DNA of 64,000 nt from CAVQMB01 sp963713445 (GTDB lineage Bacteria > Pseudomonadota > Gammaproteobacteria > Competibacterales > Competibacteraceae), in contig CAVQMB010000004.1 of NCBI GenBank assembly GCA_963713445.1, positions 350,614 to 414,613 on the forward strand. The letters run 5' to 3'. Positions 19,880 to 28,998 of this stretch are shown piece after piece (the stretch's first letter is position 1; the number at the start of each line of letters is the position of its first letter). Under the pieces are notes generated by a model. The model was not told the DNA's origin. It searched no databases and was given only the letters and a program-made list of their open reading frames with translations. The position numbers and the translations under genes are program-made.

Positions 19880-20959
19880 ATGTCGACCAAAGTCCTCAAT
19901 ATCATCGCAGCCGGCGTATTGGCTGGCTCGCTGGCCGGAGCCATCACATCGGCAAGTGCGGAAACGCTGCGCCTCCTAACATGGGGTAACTATGCACCTG
20001 ATGAGGTCGTGCAAAAATTCGAGGCCAAGTACCCCGATATCCACGTCCAGGTCACGCTGTCGAATAATGAGGAGATGATCGCCAAACTCCGGGCTACCGG
20101 CGGCTCGGGATGGGATCTGGCGCAGCCCAGTCACGACCGTATCATGGAAGCGCAGGTCGAATACGGCATTTACAAGCCGATGGATCTTTCAAAGGTCCAT
20201 GTCAACGAACTCGACCCGCAACTCCTGGCGGCGGTCAAGCACAACACGACAATCAACGGTAAGGTCTATTCCATTCCCTTTATGTGGGGCACGGCAGGAC
20301 TGGTGGTCAACAAGACCAAAGCGCCCGACGTGAAAAAGTGGACCGACCTGTGCGATCCCAAATACAAGGGTAAAGTGTCAATGCGGCTGCGCCGCATAAT
20401 TCTTCTTGGGACCGCGTTCGCAATGGGTTACGACCCGTTCGCCGCCTATCACAATAAGGATAAATACCGAAAACTCATGGACCGCGTGCAGCAGAAACTC
20501 ATCGCCTGCAAGGATAACGTTCGTGCGTACTGGCACGGTGGCGACCAGCTGATGCGCTTGATGATGTCGGGCGAAGTGGTTGCGTCGGGCACCTGGAGTT
20601 CCACCGCCAACCGGCTTCATGCGTTGAACCCGAAGTTCGTGTTTGTGCCGCCAGAAAGCGGGGCTCTGGCCTGGATAGATACATTCACGCTGCCGAAAAA
20701 CGGTAAAGCAGACGATGCCGCTTACAAATGGATCAACTTCGTCATGCAACCGGATATCGAGAAAATTATCGCGGCTCATTGTGGCGCAACACCGGCCGTG
20801 AAAAATGGAATGGCGTTGATGCCAGCGGCTGGGCGTGAAAGTCTGGAAACCGCATTCAGTAAACAGGACCTTAACAAGTTGAAGTTCTTCCCCAATGTGC
20901 CGCCGGGCATCGAAGACATAGAAGGCAAGGTGCTCGATAACATCAAGGCAGCCCACTAA
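19880..20959 (+). CDS. Polyamine-type ABC transporter substrate-binding protein
   Basis: 359 residues with a Sec signal peptide (cleavage likely after ASA, residue 27), so it is periplasmic. The mature start ETLRLLTWGNYAPDEVVQKF is typical of PotD/PotF-like spermidine/putrescine binding proteins, as is IPFMWGTAGLVVNKTK. The start has GAGGAGAATGAA just before ATG 19880. It opens a four-gene importer. The 223-base gap before it (19657-19879) is AT-richer than its surroundings and probably carries the transporter promoter. The segment CDPKYKGKVSMRLRRIILLG differs from E. coli PotD, so the ligand may not be a simple polyamine. Confidence 0.87.
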   Translation: MSTKVLNIIAAGVLAGSLAGAITSASAETLRLLTWGNYAPDEVVQKFEAKYPDIHVQVTLSNNEEMIAKLRATGGSGWDLAQPSHDRIMEAQVEYGIYKPMDLSKVHVNELDPQLLAAVKHNTTINGKVYSIPFMWGTAGLVVNKTKAPDVKKWTDLCDPKYKGKVSMRLRRIILLGTAFAMGYDPFAAYHNKDKYRKLMDRVQQKLIACKDNVRAYWHGGDQLMRLMMSGEVVASGTWSSTANRLHALNPKFVFVPPESGALAWIDTFTLPKNGKADDAAYKWINFVMQPDIEKIIAAHCGATPAVKNGMALMPAAGRESLETAFSKQDLNKLKFFPNVPPGIEDIEGKVLDNIKAAH

Positions 20960-21016
20960 CGCATCGCAGTTCAAGCGGAGGCGGCCATCGCCTCCGCCAC
21001 CCGGGAAAGTTAGATT

Positions 21017-22123
21017 ATGTACGATCTCCAATGCGACAACTTGTCGAAGAACTTCGGTAACTTCGTCGCAGTAGACAAAGTATCGTTGTCGATTCCAAGT
21101 GGTTCGTTCTTTTCCATCCTCGGACCGTCCGGGTCAGGCAAAACGACGCTTATGCGCATGATTGCCGGGTTCGAGGAACCCACTTCGGGCGATATCAGAA
21201 TAAGAGAAGCGTCAGTCATTCATACGCCTCCGAATAAACGAAACGTCAAGATGGTATTCCAGCACCTGGCATTGTTCCCGATGATGAACGTCGAGGAAAA
21301 CATCGCCTACGGGCTGCAATGCAAAAAACTGTCCAAGCGCGAAATTACCCGCCGGGTGCAGGAAGTGCTCGAGCGAATTGGGTTACCGGAGGTCGGTTCA
21401 AAGCACGTGAATCATCTCTCCGGCGGCCAGCGCCAGCGCATAGCGATCGCACGTTGCATGGTGCTGGAACCGGATGTGCTGCTGCTCGATGAACCCCTGG
21501 GCGCACTCGATCTGAAGTTGCGCGAGCGTATGAAGGTGGAACTGAAGCTGCTGCAACACCAGTTTGCGACCACCTTCCTCTATATCACGCATGATCAATC
21601 CGAAGCCTTGGTCATGTCGGACCAGGTGGCCGTCATGAACAATGGTCGGTTCGAGCAGATCGGCACACCACAGGAGCTTTATCACGATCCGAGGACCCCG
21701 TTCGTCGCCGGATTCGTGGGCGATAACAACCGCTGGAGTGGCCGTGTAACCACGATCGATCAGGCCGTCATAGCCGTGGCTACGGATACAGGCAACACGA
21801 TCTGCGGGTGCAGCGATGACACCGACCGGCCGAGGGTGGGCGACAACGTAGACATCTACGTCCGGCCGGAGTACATCCAGGCAGACAGGACCCAACCCGA
21901 CAGCGATGTACCAAATGGAAAGGCCAACATGCTCAGGGGCCAGGTCGACAGTCTGCTGTTCAATGGTGCCAACAGTCGCCTCCTGGTTCGCACTGATGCC
22001 GGCCAGTTGGTCCAGGCCAGCGTTGCCGATACTGATAGCGCGACGACATTCAACTCGGGTGACCCGGTCGCGTTGCACTGGCGGGTCGAGAAGTCTCGCA
22101 TCTTCAGGGCACGGATAAATTAA
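21017..22123 (+). CDS. Polyamine-type ABC transporter ATP-binding protein (PotA-like)
   Basis: 368 residues. Walker A GPSGSGKTT is at residues 36-44, the Q-loop at MVFQHLALFPMM, the signature LSGGQRQRIAIARCM, Walker B VLLLDEPLGALD and the switch histidine in YITHDQSEA. The C-terminal third is a TOBE/MOP-like regulatory domain (RPEYIQADRTQPDSD), as in PotA and other MalK-type ATPases. It lies 57 bases after the binding protein and three bases before the first permease, so the genes form one operon. It energises import by the two permeases that follow. Confidence 0.9.
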   Translation: MYDLQCDNLSKNFGNFVAVDKVSLSIPSGSFFSILGPSGSGKTTLMRMIAGFEEPTSGDIRIREASVIHTPPNKRNVKMVFQHLALFPMMNVEENIAYGLQCKKLSKREITRRVQEVLERIGLPEVGSKHVNHLSGGQRQRIAIARCMVLEPDVLLLDEPLGALDLKLRERMKVELKLLQHQFATTFLYITHDQSEALVMSDQVAVMNNGRFEQIGTPQELYHDPRTPFVAGFVGDNNRWSGRVTTIDQAVIAVATDTGNTICGCSDDTDRPRVGDNVDIYVRPEYIQADRTQPDSDVPNGKANMLRGQVDSLLFNGANSRLLVRTDAGQLVQASVADTDSATTFNSGDPVALHWRVEKSRIFRARIN

Positions 22124-22126
22124 GCC

Positions 22127-22999
22127 ATGTCAAGACGCGATTCCGATCGATTGGCATTGATATTGTTATTCATGCCGTTCGCAATCTGGATTATTTTGAT
22201 AATTGTTATTCCAGAAGTCAGTATTCTTTATCTTTCACTCCAACAAAAACTGGGACTACACCAATACACCTATGGATTGACGAACTACATCGATTTTATA
22301 CATGAATCCATCTACTGGAGCTCACTACTTCGAACAGCGATAATATCAATACTGGTCACTGTTCTAACACTGATAGTCGGCTTTCCGGTTGCGTACTATA
22401 TTGCCAAAATTGCCAAAGGCAGATCCAGGGCAGGACTTTTCCTATTGTGCCTGATCCCGCTGTGGGTAAGTGATCTGGTCAGAGTTTTCGGCTGGATGGT
22501 GCTGTTACGCCAGTCTGGCGTGGTTTCCGCGATACTCCAGTGGCTGGGCATCACCCATCAGCCGGTAGAGATGCTATACAGCAACGGGGCGCTTGTCGTT
22601 GGCCTCGTTTACACGATGTCGCTGTTCATGATCGTGCCGCTGGTCTCGATCCTCGACTCGATGGACGATGGCTTGATCGAGGCTGGGTACAACCTGGGGG
22701 GCAACGCCATAACAGTGTTCCGGCGTATCGTGCTTCCCTACTCGATGCCCGGCGTGGTGGCCGGATGCGTGATTGTGTTCATGTTGACCACGGGCAGCTA
22801 TCTGATACCGATCTTTCTGGGTAGCAAGGACAACATGTGGTTCACCGAGGTGATCTATGACCAGTTCATTGTCCGGTACAACTGGGAAGTAGGGTCCACA
22901 TTCGGTGTCCTGCTGTTGATATTCACTTCGGTGGTCGTCTGGCTGGGTTTGCGTCTGACCGGGCAACGCCTGGGCAATACAATTGGTCGAGAGGGCTAA
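22127..22999 (+). CDS. Polyamine-type ABC transporter permease 1 (PotB-like)
   Basis: 290 residues with about six hydrophobic segments, for example LALILLFMPFAIWIILIIVI at the start. The EAA loop that docks on the ATPase is visible (DDGLIEAGYNLGGNAITVFR). It matches the PotB/PotH permease layout. The first 300 bases are clearly richer in A and T than the neighbouring genes, which hints that the transporter cassette came from elsewhere. It starts three bases after the ATPase stop and ends four bases before the next ATG, so it is translationally coupled to both. Confidence 0.88.
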   Translation: MSRRDSDRLALILLFMPFAIWIILIIVIPEVSILYLSLQQKLGLHQYTYGLTNYIDFIHESIYWSSLLRTAIISILVTVLTLIVGFPVAYYIAKIAKGRSRAGLFLLCLIPLWVSDLVRVFGWMVLLRQSGVVSAILQWLGITHQPVEMLYSNGALVVGLVYTMSLFMIVPLVSILDSMDDGLIEAGYNLGGNAITVFRRIVLPYSMPGVVAGCVIVFMLTTGSYLIPIFLGSKDNMWFTEVIYDQFIVRYNWEVGSTFGVLLLIFTSVVVWLGLRLTGQRLGNTIGREG

Positions 23000-23003
23000 T
23001 AAG

Positions 23004-23885
23004 ATGAACGTTGCTGGCCCGCAAACCCCGGTGGTCCGTTGGTTGTATCGAGCCTACATCTGGCTGTTTTATGTCTATCTCATTGCACCACTTGTAGCCA
23101 CCAGTGTTTTCGCATTCAACGATTCACTGTTCCCCACGATGCCTTGGAAGGGCTTTACCTGGACTTGGTTTTTCGGCGATCAATACCCGAAAATCGGTTT
23201 CTTTCATGATAGCCGCCTACTGAACGGGGTGGAGACATCATTCCTTATTGGACTGATAGTTGCATCGGTTTCCGTGTTGATCGGCACATGCAATGCATTC
23301 TTATTTGAGCGGAAAAATTTCCGAGGCAAGGAGTTTCTTTACGGCGTGTTGATCATACCACTGGTGATCCCGGGTGTTGTGATTGGCATTTCGCTACTGG
23401 TGATATCGAATATGCTGGTGAACGGCCTGGAAGCGAATTTAGACCTACACCTGTCGTTTCTCAGACCCGGTGTCTTCATGATCTGCGTTGGGCAGATTTC
23501 ATTTATTACCACCATTACGTCCCTGGTGATCGCAGCGCGGTTGAGAAAATTCGATGCCGCTATGGAAGAGGCCGCGCTCAATCTTGGGGCGACTCGCGCT
23601 CGGGTACTGCGCACCATCACACTGCCGTATCTGCGGCCCGGACTGCTGGCCGCTGGAATCCTGGCGTTCCTGATGTCGTTTGAAAACTTCAATACCACGG
23701 TGATGCTCGTTGGATTCCGCGCTCCGCTGACGATTGCCATGTACAACCGGATGATGAAAGTGGGGTCAACCCCGGCACTCAATGCCGTGTCGTTCTTACT
23801 GATGATTGGTTCGGGTGTTCTGGCGTTGATCAGTGTCATGGCGCAGCGGGAGAAAAGCCATGCACCGATTGCAAATGATCGATAA
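23004..23885 (+). CDS. Polyamine-type ABC transporter permease 2 (PotC-like)
   Basis: 293 residues from ATG 23004; a longer TTG start at 22983 would overlap the first permease and is less likely. It has six predicted membrane segments, starting with LYRAYIWLFYVYLIAPLVAT. The PotC-type WFFGDQYPKIG segment and the EAA loop (DAAMEEAALNLGATRARVLR) are present. It pairs with the preceding permease to form the import channel. Its end overlaps the start of the GMC dehydrogenase gene by 26 bases, tying transport and oxidation into one transcript. Confidence 0.88.
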   Translation: MNVAGPQTPVVRWLYRAYIWLFYVYLIAPLVATSVFAFNDSLFPTMPWKGFTWTWFFGDQYPKIGFFHDSRLLNGVETSFLIGLIVASVSVLIGTCNAFLFERKNFRGKEFLYGVLIIPLVIPGVVIGISLLVISNMLVNGLEANLDLHLSFLRPGVFMICVGQISFITTITSLVIAARLRKFDAAMEEAALNLGATRARVLRTITLPYLRPGLLAAGILAFLMSFENFNTTVMLVGFRAPLTIAMYNRMMKVGSTPALNAVSFLLMIGSGVLALISVMAQREKSHAPIANDR

Positions 23886-25590
23886 AAGCGCGACCAGGCG
23901 AAATGCGGTAGCTGGCATGCTCCGGCGAGGTGTTGCGAAGGTGGCGAAGGGCAGGTTCGACTATATTGTTGTGGGCGCCGGCTCGGCGGGCTGTGTTCTG
24001 GCCAACCGTTTGACGGCAGACGGGCGATCCCGCGTGCTGCTGTTGGAGGCTGGCGGGAGTGACCGCCGTTTCTGGATTCGCACACCGATTGGTTACGGCA
24101 AATCGTTCTATGACCGGCGTGTCAACTGGATGTACCAGGCCGGCCCGTGCCCGGGAATTGCAGACCGGACCAGCTATTGGCCGCGAGGCAAGGTGTTCGG
24201 CGGCTCCAGTTCGATCAATGCCATGGTATATATCCGGGGCTTCAGGTCGGATTTCGACAGATGGCGGGCGCTGGGGAATCCGGGTTGGGGGTGGCACGAT
24301 GTGCTACCTTACTTCAAGCGGGCCGAAGACAATGCCCTCGGAGCTGATGAACTGCACGGCACGGGCGGGCCCCTTCATGTCAGCGATATCGCGCGTGATG
24401 CTCATCCGTTGTGTCAGGTCTATCTGGCTGCCTGTTCGGAGCGGCGGCTTCCGGTACGGCGGGATCTGAACGGCGCCGATACCGAGTGCGTTGGCCTTTA
24501 TCAGGTCACAGTGCGCAAGGGAATTCGCGAATCCTCGGCAACTGCGTATCTGCATCCGGCGCTTGGCCGCCGCAATCTGGTCGTAAAAAGCGGCGCGCAT
24601 GCGGCACGGATATTGTTTGAAGGACAGACGGCCGTAGGCGTCGAATACCTGCAGGACGGGGTGATGCAGACAGCCCTCGCCGCCGGCGAGGTCATTCTGG
24701 CGGCGGGCGCGGTGAACTCGCCGCAGGTATTACAGCTATCCGGCATCGGCCCGGGCGAGGTGTTGCGGCGCAACGGCATTGATGTAGTCCATGATGCCCC
24801 AGCGGTGGGCCGCAACCTGCAGGATCACCTGGGCCTGGACCATCTCTACCGGGCCCGTTGTCCGACCCTGAACAGTGAACTGTATCCCTGGTGGGGGAAA
24901 TTACGGGCCGGGATACACTACGTCCTGTTCCGGCGCGGACCGCTGTCATTGAGTGTCAATCAGGGCGGCGGGTTTGTGCGCAGCAGGCCGTCACTCCAAG
25001 AGCCGAATCTGCAACTGTATTTTTCCCCCCTCAGCTACGTCAGAGCGCCACCCGGGAAGCGGCCACTGATGAGTCCGGATCCGTTTCCAGGCTTTCTCCT
25101 CGGCTACTCGGTGTGCCGGCCCAGCAGTCGCGGTTATCTGCAGATAAAATCCCCGGACCCATTGGAAAGCCCGGAGATCCATCCCAACTACCTGGCGACT
25201 GCCGACGATGTTGGTCAGATGCTGGAAGGCGCACGCTTTTTACGGTGGCTGGCCGGGACGAAAGCAATGTCTTCAATCATTGACGAGGAATTGACGCCTG
25301 GCGCGTCCGTGGTAACCGAGGAGGCACTGATTGAAGACATTCGGCAAAGAAGCACGACGGTATTCCATCCCGTGGGCACCTGCGCCATGGGTCCCGATCC
25401 AAACCGCTTTGTGGTTGACCATAAGCTGCAAGTGCATGGCGTGCGGCGCCTGCGCGTTATCGATGCCTCGATATTCCCCACCTTGACGTCCGGCAACACC
25501 AACGCACCTGCCATAATGGTAGGGGAAAAGGGCGCCGATCTGGTTCTGGCAGACGTTTCCCGGGCTGGGTGCTCTCCTTCCACTGAATAG
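23860..25590 (+). CDS. GMC-family FAD dehydrogenase (choline-dehydrogenase-like), copy 1
   Basis: 576 residues from ATG 23860, chosen because GGGAG sits seven bases ahead; the FAD domain proper begins at FDYIVVGAGSAGCVLANRL. The GMC signatures GKVFGGSSSINAMVYIRG and EVILAAGAVNSPQVLQLSGI, the catalytic histidine in TVFHPVGTCAMGPD and the second active-site residue in SGNTNAPAIM are all present. GMC enzymes oxidise alcohols such as choline or polyols to aldehydes, which the upstream aldehyde dehydrogenase could finish. It overlaps the permease gene by 26 bases. The N-terminal extension of about 27 residues has no signal-peptide character, so a later start (23920) is possible. Confidence 0.85.
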   Translation: MHRLQMIDKSATRRNAVAGMLRRGVAKVAKGRFDYIVVGAGSAGCVLANRLTADGRSRVLLLEAGGSDRRFWIRTPIGYGKSFYDRRVNWMYQAGPCPGIADRTSYWPRGKVFGGSSSINAMVYIRGFRSDFDRWRALGNPGWGWHDVLPYFKRAEDNALGADELHGTGGPLHVSDIARDAHPLCQVYLAACSERRLPVRRDLNGADTECVGLYQVTVRKGIRESSATAYLHPALGRRNLVVKSGAHAARILFEGQTAVGVEYLQDGVMQTALAAGEVILAAGAVNSPQVLQLSGIGPGEVLRRNGIDVVHDAPAVGRNLQDHLGLDHLYRARCPTLNSELYPWWGKLRAGIHYVLFRRGPLSLSVNQGGGFVRSRPSLQEPNLQLYFSPLSYVRAPPGKRPLMSPDPFPGFLLGYSVCRPSSRGYLQIKSPDPLESPEIHPNYLATADDVGQMLEGARFLRWLAGTKAMSSIIDEELTPGASVVTEEALIEDIRQRSTTVFHPVGTCAMGPDPNRFVVDHKLQVHGVRRLRVIDASIFPTLTSGNTNAPAIMVGEKGADLVLADVSRAGCSPSTE

Positions 25591-25866
25591 CGGGTGAACC
25601 CCTGCTCGAGGTCGGCTACGGTCGTCTGGTTACCGTAAGCTTTTGAACGCCATGGCGACCCATCCCGTCAACCAGGCAAGTCGTAAAGCCGTTGCCGGTG
25701 CGCTGTCGTATGTCGTACCGTTGCGTGCGTGGTTTGAGCCATCGTGCTGTGACCGTCGGCATTCCACGCCACGATAGTGTCTCTTGATCGGCTATCGGCG
25801 GCCGGGTTGCACAAGTTTGACGGGTTCGCGCTATGGATTCCCAATTTGCCTGCAGATGAGTGCATT
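25591..25866. other. Gap between two GMC genes, no feature recognised
   Basis: 276 bases between the two dehydrogenase genes. No gene and no strong hairpin was seen. It may hold a promoter for the second GMC gene, since the spacing breaks the operon here. Confidence 0.3.
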
Positions 25867-27519
25867 ATGGTATTCGACTACGTCATCATCGGCGCCGGCA
25901 CGGCCGGCTGTCTCCTGGCTAATCGGCTCAGCGCCAATCCCGGCAACCGGGTGCTGCTGCTGGAAGCCGGCCGGCGCGACAACTATCCGTGGATTCACGT
26001 CCCCGTCGGCTACCTGTATTGCATCGGCAATCCGCGCACGGATTGGCTTTACCAGACCGAACCATCGGCCGGCCTGAACGGCCGTTCGCTGCGCTATCCG
26101 CGTGGCAAAACGCTGGGTGGCTGTTCCTCGATCAACGGCATGATCTACATGCGCGGGCAGGCTCGGGATTATGACGGCTGGGCAGCCGCCATCGGCGACG
26201 ACGCCTGGTCATGGGAAAACTGCCTGACCGATTTCAAACGGCACGAAAACCACTACCGACTCGACGACGGTACCGATCCCGCCACCGGTCACAACAGCCG
26301 GTTTTCCGATCTGCACGGCCATGGCGGCGAATGGCGGGTCGAAAAGCAACGCCTGCGCTGGGATATCCTCGACGCCTTTACGGAAGCCGCCGTCCAGGCC
26401 GGCATCCCACGCACCGGTGATTTCAATAGCGGTGACAACGAGGGCGTCGGCTACTTCGAGGTCAACCAGCGGGGCGGCTGGCGCTGGAATGCCGCCAAGG
26501 GCTTCCTGCGCCCGGCTATGAAGCGGTCCAACCTGACTGTCTGGACTCAGGCCCAGGTGACGCAACTGCGCTTTGCCCAGTCGGACAGCAGCCGCCCGCG
26601 CTGCACTGGCGCGGTCGTGGCGAAGGCCGGCAAACCGGTTACCGTGACGGCCGAACGGGAGGTAATCCTCAGTGCCGGCGCGATCGGTTCACCGCAGATC
26701 CTGCAACTCTCAGGCATCGGACCGGCAGCGCTGCTGCGGGACTTCGGCATTGAGGTGGTGGCGGACTTGCCCGGGGTCGGCGAGAACCTGCAGGATCATC
26801 TGCAGATCCGTGCGGTCTTCAAGGTCACCGGTGCGAAAACGTTGAATACGATCGCCAATAATGCTTTGGGCAAGGCCATGATCGGCATGGAATATGTGCT
26901 CCGGCGGACCGGGCCGATGAGCATGGCGCCGTCCCAGCTGGGAGCCTTCTCCAAGTCCGATCCCAGCCGGACACACGCCAATCTGGAATATCACGTCCAG
27001 CCACTCAGCCTGGACGCGTTCGGCGAGCCCCTGCACGACTTCCCGGCGATCACCGCCAGCGTCTGCAATCTCAATCCCACCAGCCGTGGCGCCGTGCGCA
27101 TCAACAGCCGCCGTTACCAGGATGCCCCGGCGATCGCGCCGAACTATCTCAGCACCGATGCCGACCGCAAGATCGCCGCCGACAGCTTGCGCCAGATCCG
27201 CCACATCGCCGGGCAACCCGCCATGGCGCGCTACCAGCCGGTCGAATGGAAACCGGGCGTGGCGTTCCAAAGCGACGAAGACCTGGCCAGGATGGCGGGC
27301 GATATCGCGACCACCATCTTTCACCCGGTGGGTACGACCAAGATGGGCCGGGACGATGACTCATTGGCCGTCGTCGACAGCCGGCTGCGAGTTCGTGGCG
27401 TCGAGGGGTTGAGAGTGGTGGACGCAGGCGTGATGCCCGCCATCACCAGCGGCAATACCAACTCACCGACCCTGATGATCGCCGAAAAAGCGGCCGGCTG
27501 GATCCTCCGGAACGTCTGA
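25867..27519 (+). CDS. GMC-family FAD dehydrogenase (choline-dehydrogenase-like), copy 2
   Basis: 550 residues. ATG 25867 was chosen because it places FDYVIIGAGTAGCLLANRLS right at the N-terminus, as in the family; no strong ribosome site is seen. It contains GKTLGGCSSINGMIYMRG, EVILSAGAIGSPQILQLSGI, the catalytic-histidine block IFHPVGTTKMGRDD and SGNTNSPTLM. It differs from the preceding copy mainly by a longer loop between the FAD and substrate domains (HYRLDDGTDPATGHNSRF), so the two are diverged paralogues rather than a recent duplication. The separation of 276 bases suggests its own promoter. The substrate is likely a primary alcohol. Confidence 0.86.
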   Translation: MVFDYVIIGAGTAGCLLANRLSANPGNRVLLLEAGRRDNYPWIHVPVGYLYCIGNPRTDWLYQTEPSAGLNGRSLRYPRGKTLGGCSSINGMIYMRGQARDYDGWAAAIGDDAWSWENCLTDFKRHENHYRLDDGTDPATGHNSRFSDLHGHGGEWRVEKQRLRWDILDAFTEAAVQAGIPRTGDFNSGDNEGVGYFEVNQRGGWRWNAAKGFLRPAMKRSNLTVWTQAQVTQLRFAQSDSSRPRCTGAVVAKAGKPVTVTAEREVILSAGAIGSPQILQLSGIGPAALLRDFGIEVVADLPGVGENLQDHLQIRAVFKVTGAKTLNTIANNALGKAMIGMEYVLRRTGPMSMAPSQLGAFSKSDPSRTHANLEYHVQPLSLDAFGEPLHDFPAITASVCNLNPTSRGAVRINSRRYQDAPAIAPNYLSTDADRKIAADSLRQIRHIAGQPAMARYQPVEWKPGVAFQSDEDLARMAGDIATTIFHPVGTTKMGRDDDSLAVVDSRLRVRGVEGLRVVDAGVMPAITSGNTNSPTLMIAEKAAGWILRNV

Positions 27520-27635
27520 CGCGATATCCTGCGCCAGGGTGCGGCTTCCCCGATCACCCGCGGCGCGAACCATTGGAGTCCAGCCGCATTGCACCGCATA
27601 ATATTGCCCTGCTATCGACTGCCTAAGGATCTTAG

Positions 27636-28451
27636 ATGACGCATTCAGCAAACCGTCGCCTGAAGCTGACCTTCGCGGCTGCCGCCAGCCTGATCGCGGT
27701 AACGGTGCTTGGGCTTCGGATCATAGTGCCCGCCCATGCCCAGCAGAGCCGCATCGGCCAACCCGTTTCCGCAGCGCTGATGCAAACGCTCCAGCAGGTC
27801 AGCCATGACCGGCTGGAATACACCAACGGCCCCGAGCGGCCTGCGCTCCAGGCGATCAAAAACCCCGAGGCTTCCGAGCCCACCGGGAAACCGCTGGTAC
27901 TGTATATGGGCGCGGACTTCTGTCCTTACTGCGCCGCCGTACGCTGGCCTTTGGTGATCACCTTGATGCGTTTCGGGCAGTTGGACGGTCTGCGCTACAT
28001 GCGCTCCAGTGCGAGCGACGTCTTTGCCAACACCATTACCTTCGACCTGCACAGCATTCATTACCAGAGCCGGTACATCGAGCTGCAGGCCGTCGAGCTG
28101 GAGGACCGCGATCAGCACCTGCTGCAAAAGCCAACGGACCAACAAAAAGCGATGTTCGAGAAGTTTGACACCACGCCGTACACGCACTACCCCGGCGCCA
28201 TACCCTTCCTTTATCTGGCCGGGCGGTTTCTCACCGTAGGCTCACCGATATCGCCCGCTTTGCTCAAGAAGCTGTCATGGCAGCAGGCCGCCGACACCCT
28301 GGGGTCAGGCGACGACAAACTGACTCAGGACATCATCGGTAGCGCCAATCAATACACCGCGGCCATCTGCCAGCTGACCCACGGCCAACCGGTCAAAGTC
28401 TGCCAGGCTGCAGGCATCGTTGCCGCTGCCAAACAGTTGCCGCAACCATAG
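27636..28451 (+). CDS. Exported thioredoxin-fold DUF929-like protein
   Basis: 271 residues. An N-terminal hydrophobic stretch (LTFAAAASLIAVTVLGLRII) is followed by an AHA|Q-type cleavage site, so the protein is probably periplasmic or membrane-anchored. A CxxC redox motif lies at C96-C99 within LVLYMGADFCPYCAAVRWPL, then FGQLDGLRYMRSSASDVFAN. This matches DUF929, a thioredoxin-like family of unknown role. The C-terminal half has two more cysteines (AAICQLTHGQPVKVCQAAG) that could form a disulfide. The next gene is 62 bases downstream and may be co-transcribed. The function is not known; a thiol-disulfide role is inferred from CxxC. Confidence 0.7.
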   Translation: MTHSANRRLKLTFAAAASLIAVTVLGLRIIVPAHAQQSRIGQPVSAALMQTLQQVSHDRLEYTNGPERPALQAIKNPEASEPTGKPLVLYMGADFCPYCAAVRWPLVITLMRFGQLDGLRYMRSSASDVFANTITFDLHSIHYQSRYIELQAVELEDRDQHLLQKPTDQQKAMFEKFDTTPYTHYPGAIPFLYLAGRFLTVGSPISPALLKKLSWQQAADTLGSGDDKLTQDIIGSANQYTAAICQLTHGQPVKVCQAAGIVAAAKQLPQP

Positions 28452-28513
28452 GCCGAGCAGGCGCAGTCGCCATCACGGCGTGACCCACTGCCGCCACATT
28501 CGGAGGACTGCCC

Positions 28514-28921
28514 TTGATCAAGCCCATCGACATCAACGCGGAACTGGCGCGTCGACCCATGCTGCACGGACGCACCCCGCAAAGCAGTGCTGCCGAGACC
28601 GGGGCGGCCTTCGCGACCCTTGCGGCTTATCGTAACGGTGCCATATTCGCCGGCCGCTTCTCCGGCGAAAGCGCCTGGGAGCGGCACCCCAACGGCGATG
28701 AAATAGTCTACATTCTCGACGGCGCCACCACCCTGACCATCATCGCCTCCGGCAACGACCAGCAGACGTTGGAGCTCAGCGGCGGCATGATGCTCGTGGT
28801 ACCGCAGGGTGCCTGGCACCGGTTCCAGGCACCGGACGGGGTGACCGTAATGACGGTCACCCCGCAGCCCACCGATCATAGTATGACCAGCGTTCCACCC
28901 CGTTCCGCCGAACCGGTCTGA
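28514..28921 (+). CDS. Small cupin-domain protein
   Basis: 135 residues with a single cupin fold. Motif 1 is degenerate (GESAWERHPNGDEIVYILDG) and motif 2 is MMLVVPQGAWHRFQAPDGV, with H in PQGAWHRF kept. The start is TTG 28514, supported by GGAGG seven bases upstream at 28502. Small cupins bind metals and act as isomerases, oxygenases or ligand sensors; nothing here tells which. It is followed by a strong hairpin and then a gene on the opposite strand. Confidence 0.75.
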   Translation: MIKPIDINAELARRPMLHGRTPQSSAAETGAAFATLAAYRNGAIFAGRFSGESAWERHPNGDEIVYILDGATTLTIIASGNDQQTLELSGGMMLVVPQGAWHRFQAPDGVTVMTVTPQPTDHSMTSVPPRSAEPV

Positions 28922-28946
28922 CCGCCTTAGTCACGCTGGCGGCGTA

Positions 28947-28980
28947 GCTCCGGCGGCCACCCCTGAGCCACCGCCGGAGC
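28947..28980. terminator. Bidirectional hairpin between convergent genes
   Basis: A perfect ten-base stem, GCTCCGGCGG (28947-28956) with CCGCCGGAGC (28971-28980), around a 14-base loop. It lies between the cupin gene (plus) and the binding-protein gene (minus). There is no clear T-run, so termination strength is uncertain. A further 14-base palindrome, CCTAAGCGCTTAGG, covers 28990-29003 and the stop codon of the next gene. Confidence 0.6.
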
Positions 28981-28998
28981 CGAAGATCGCCTAAGCGC

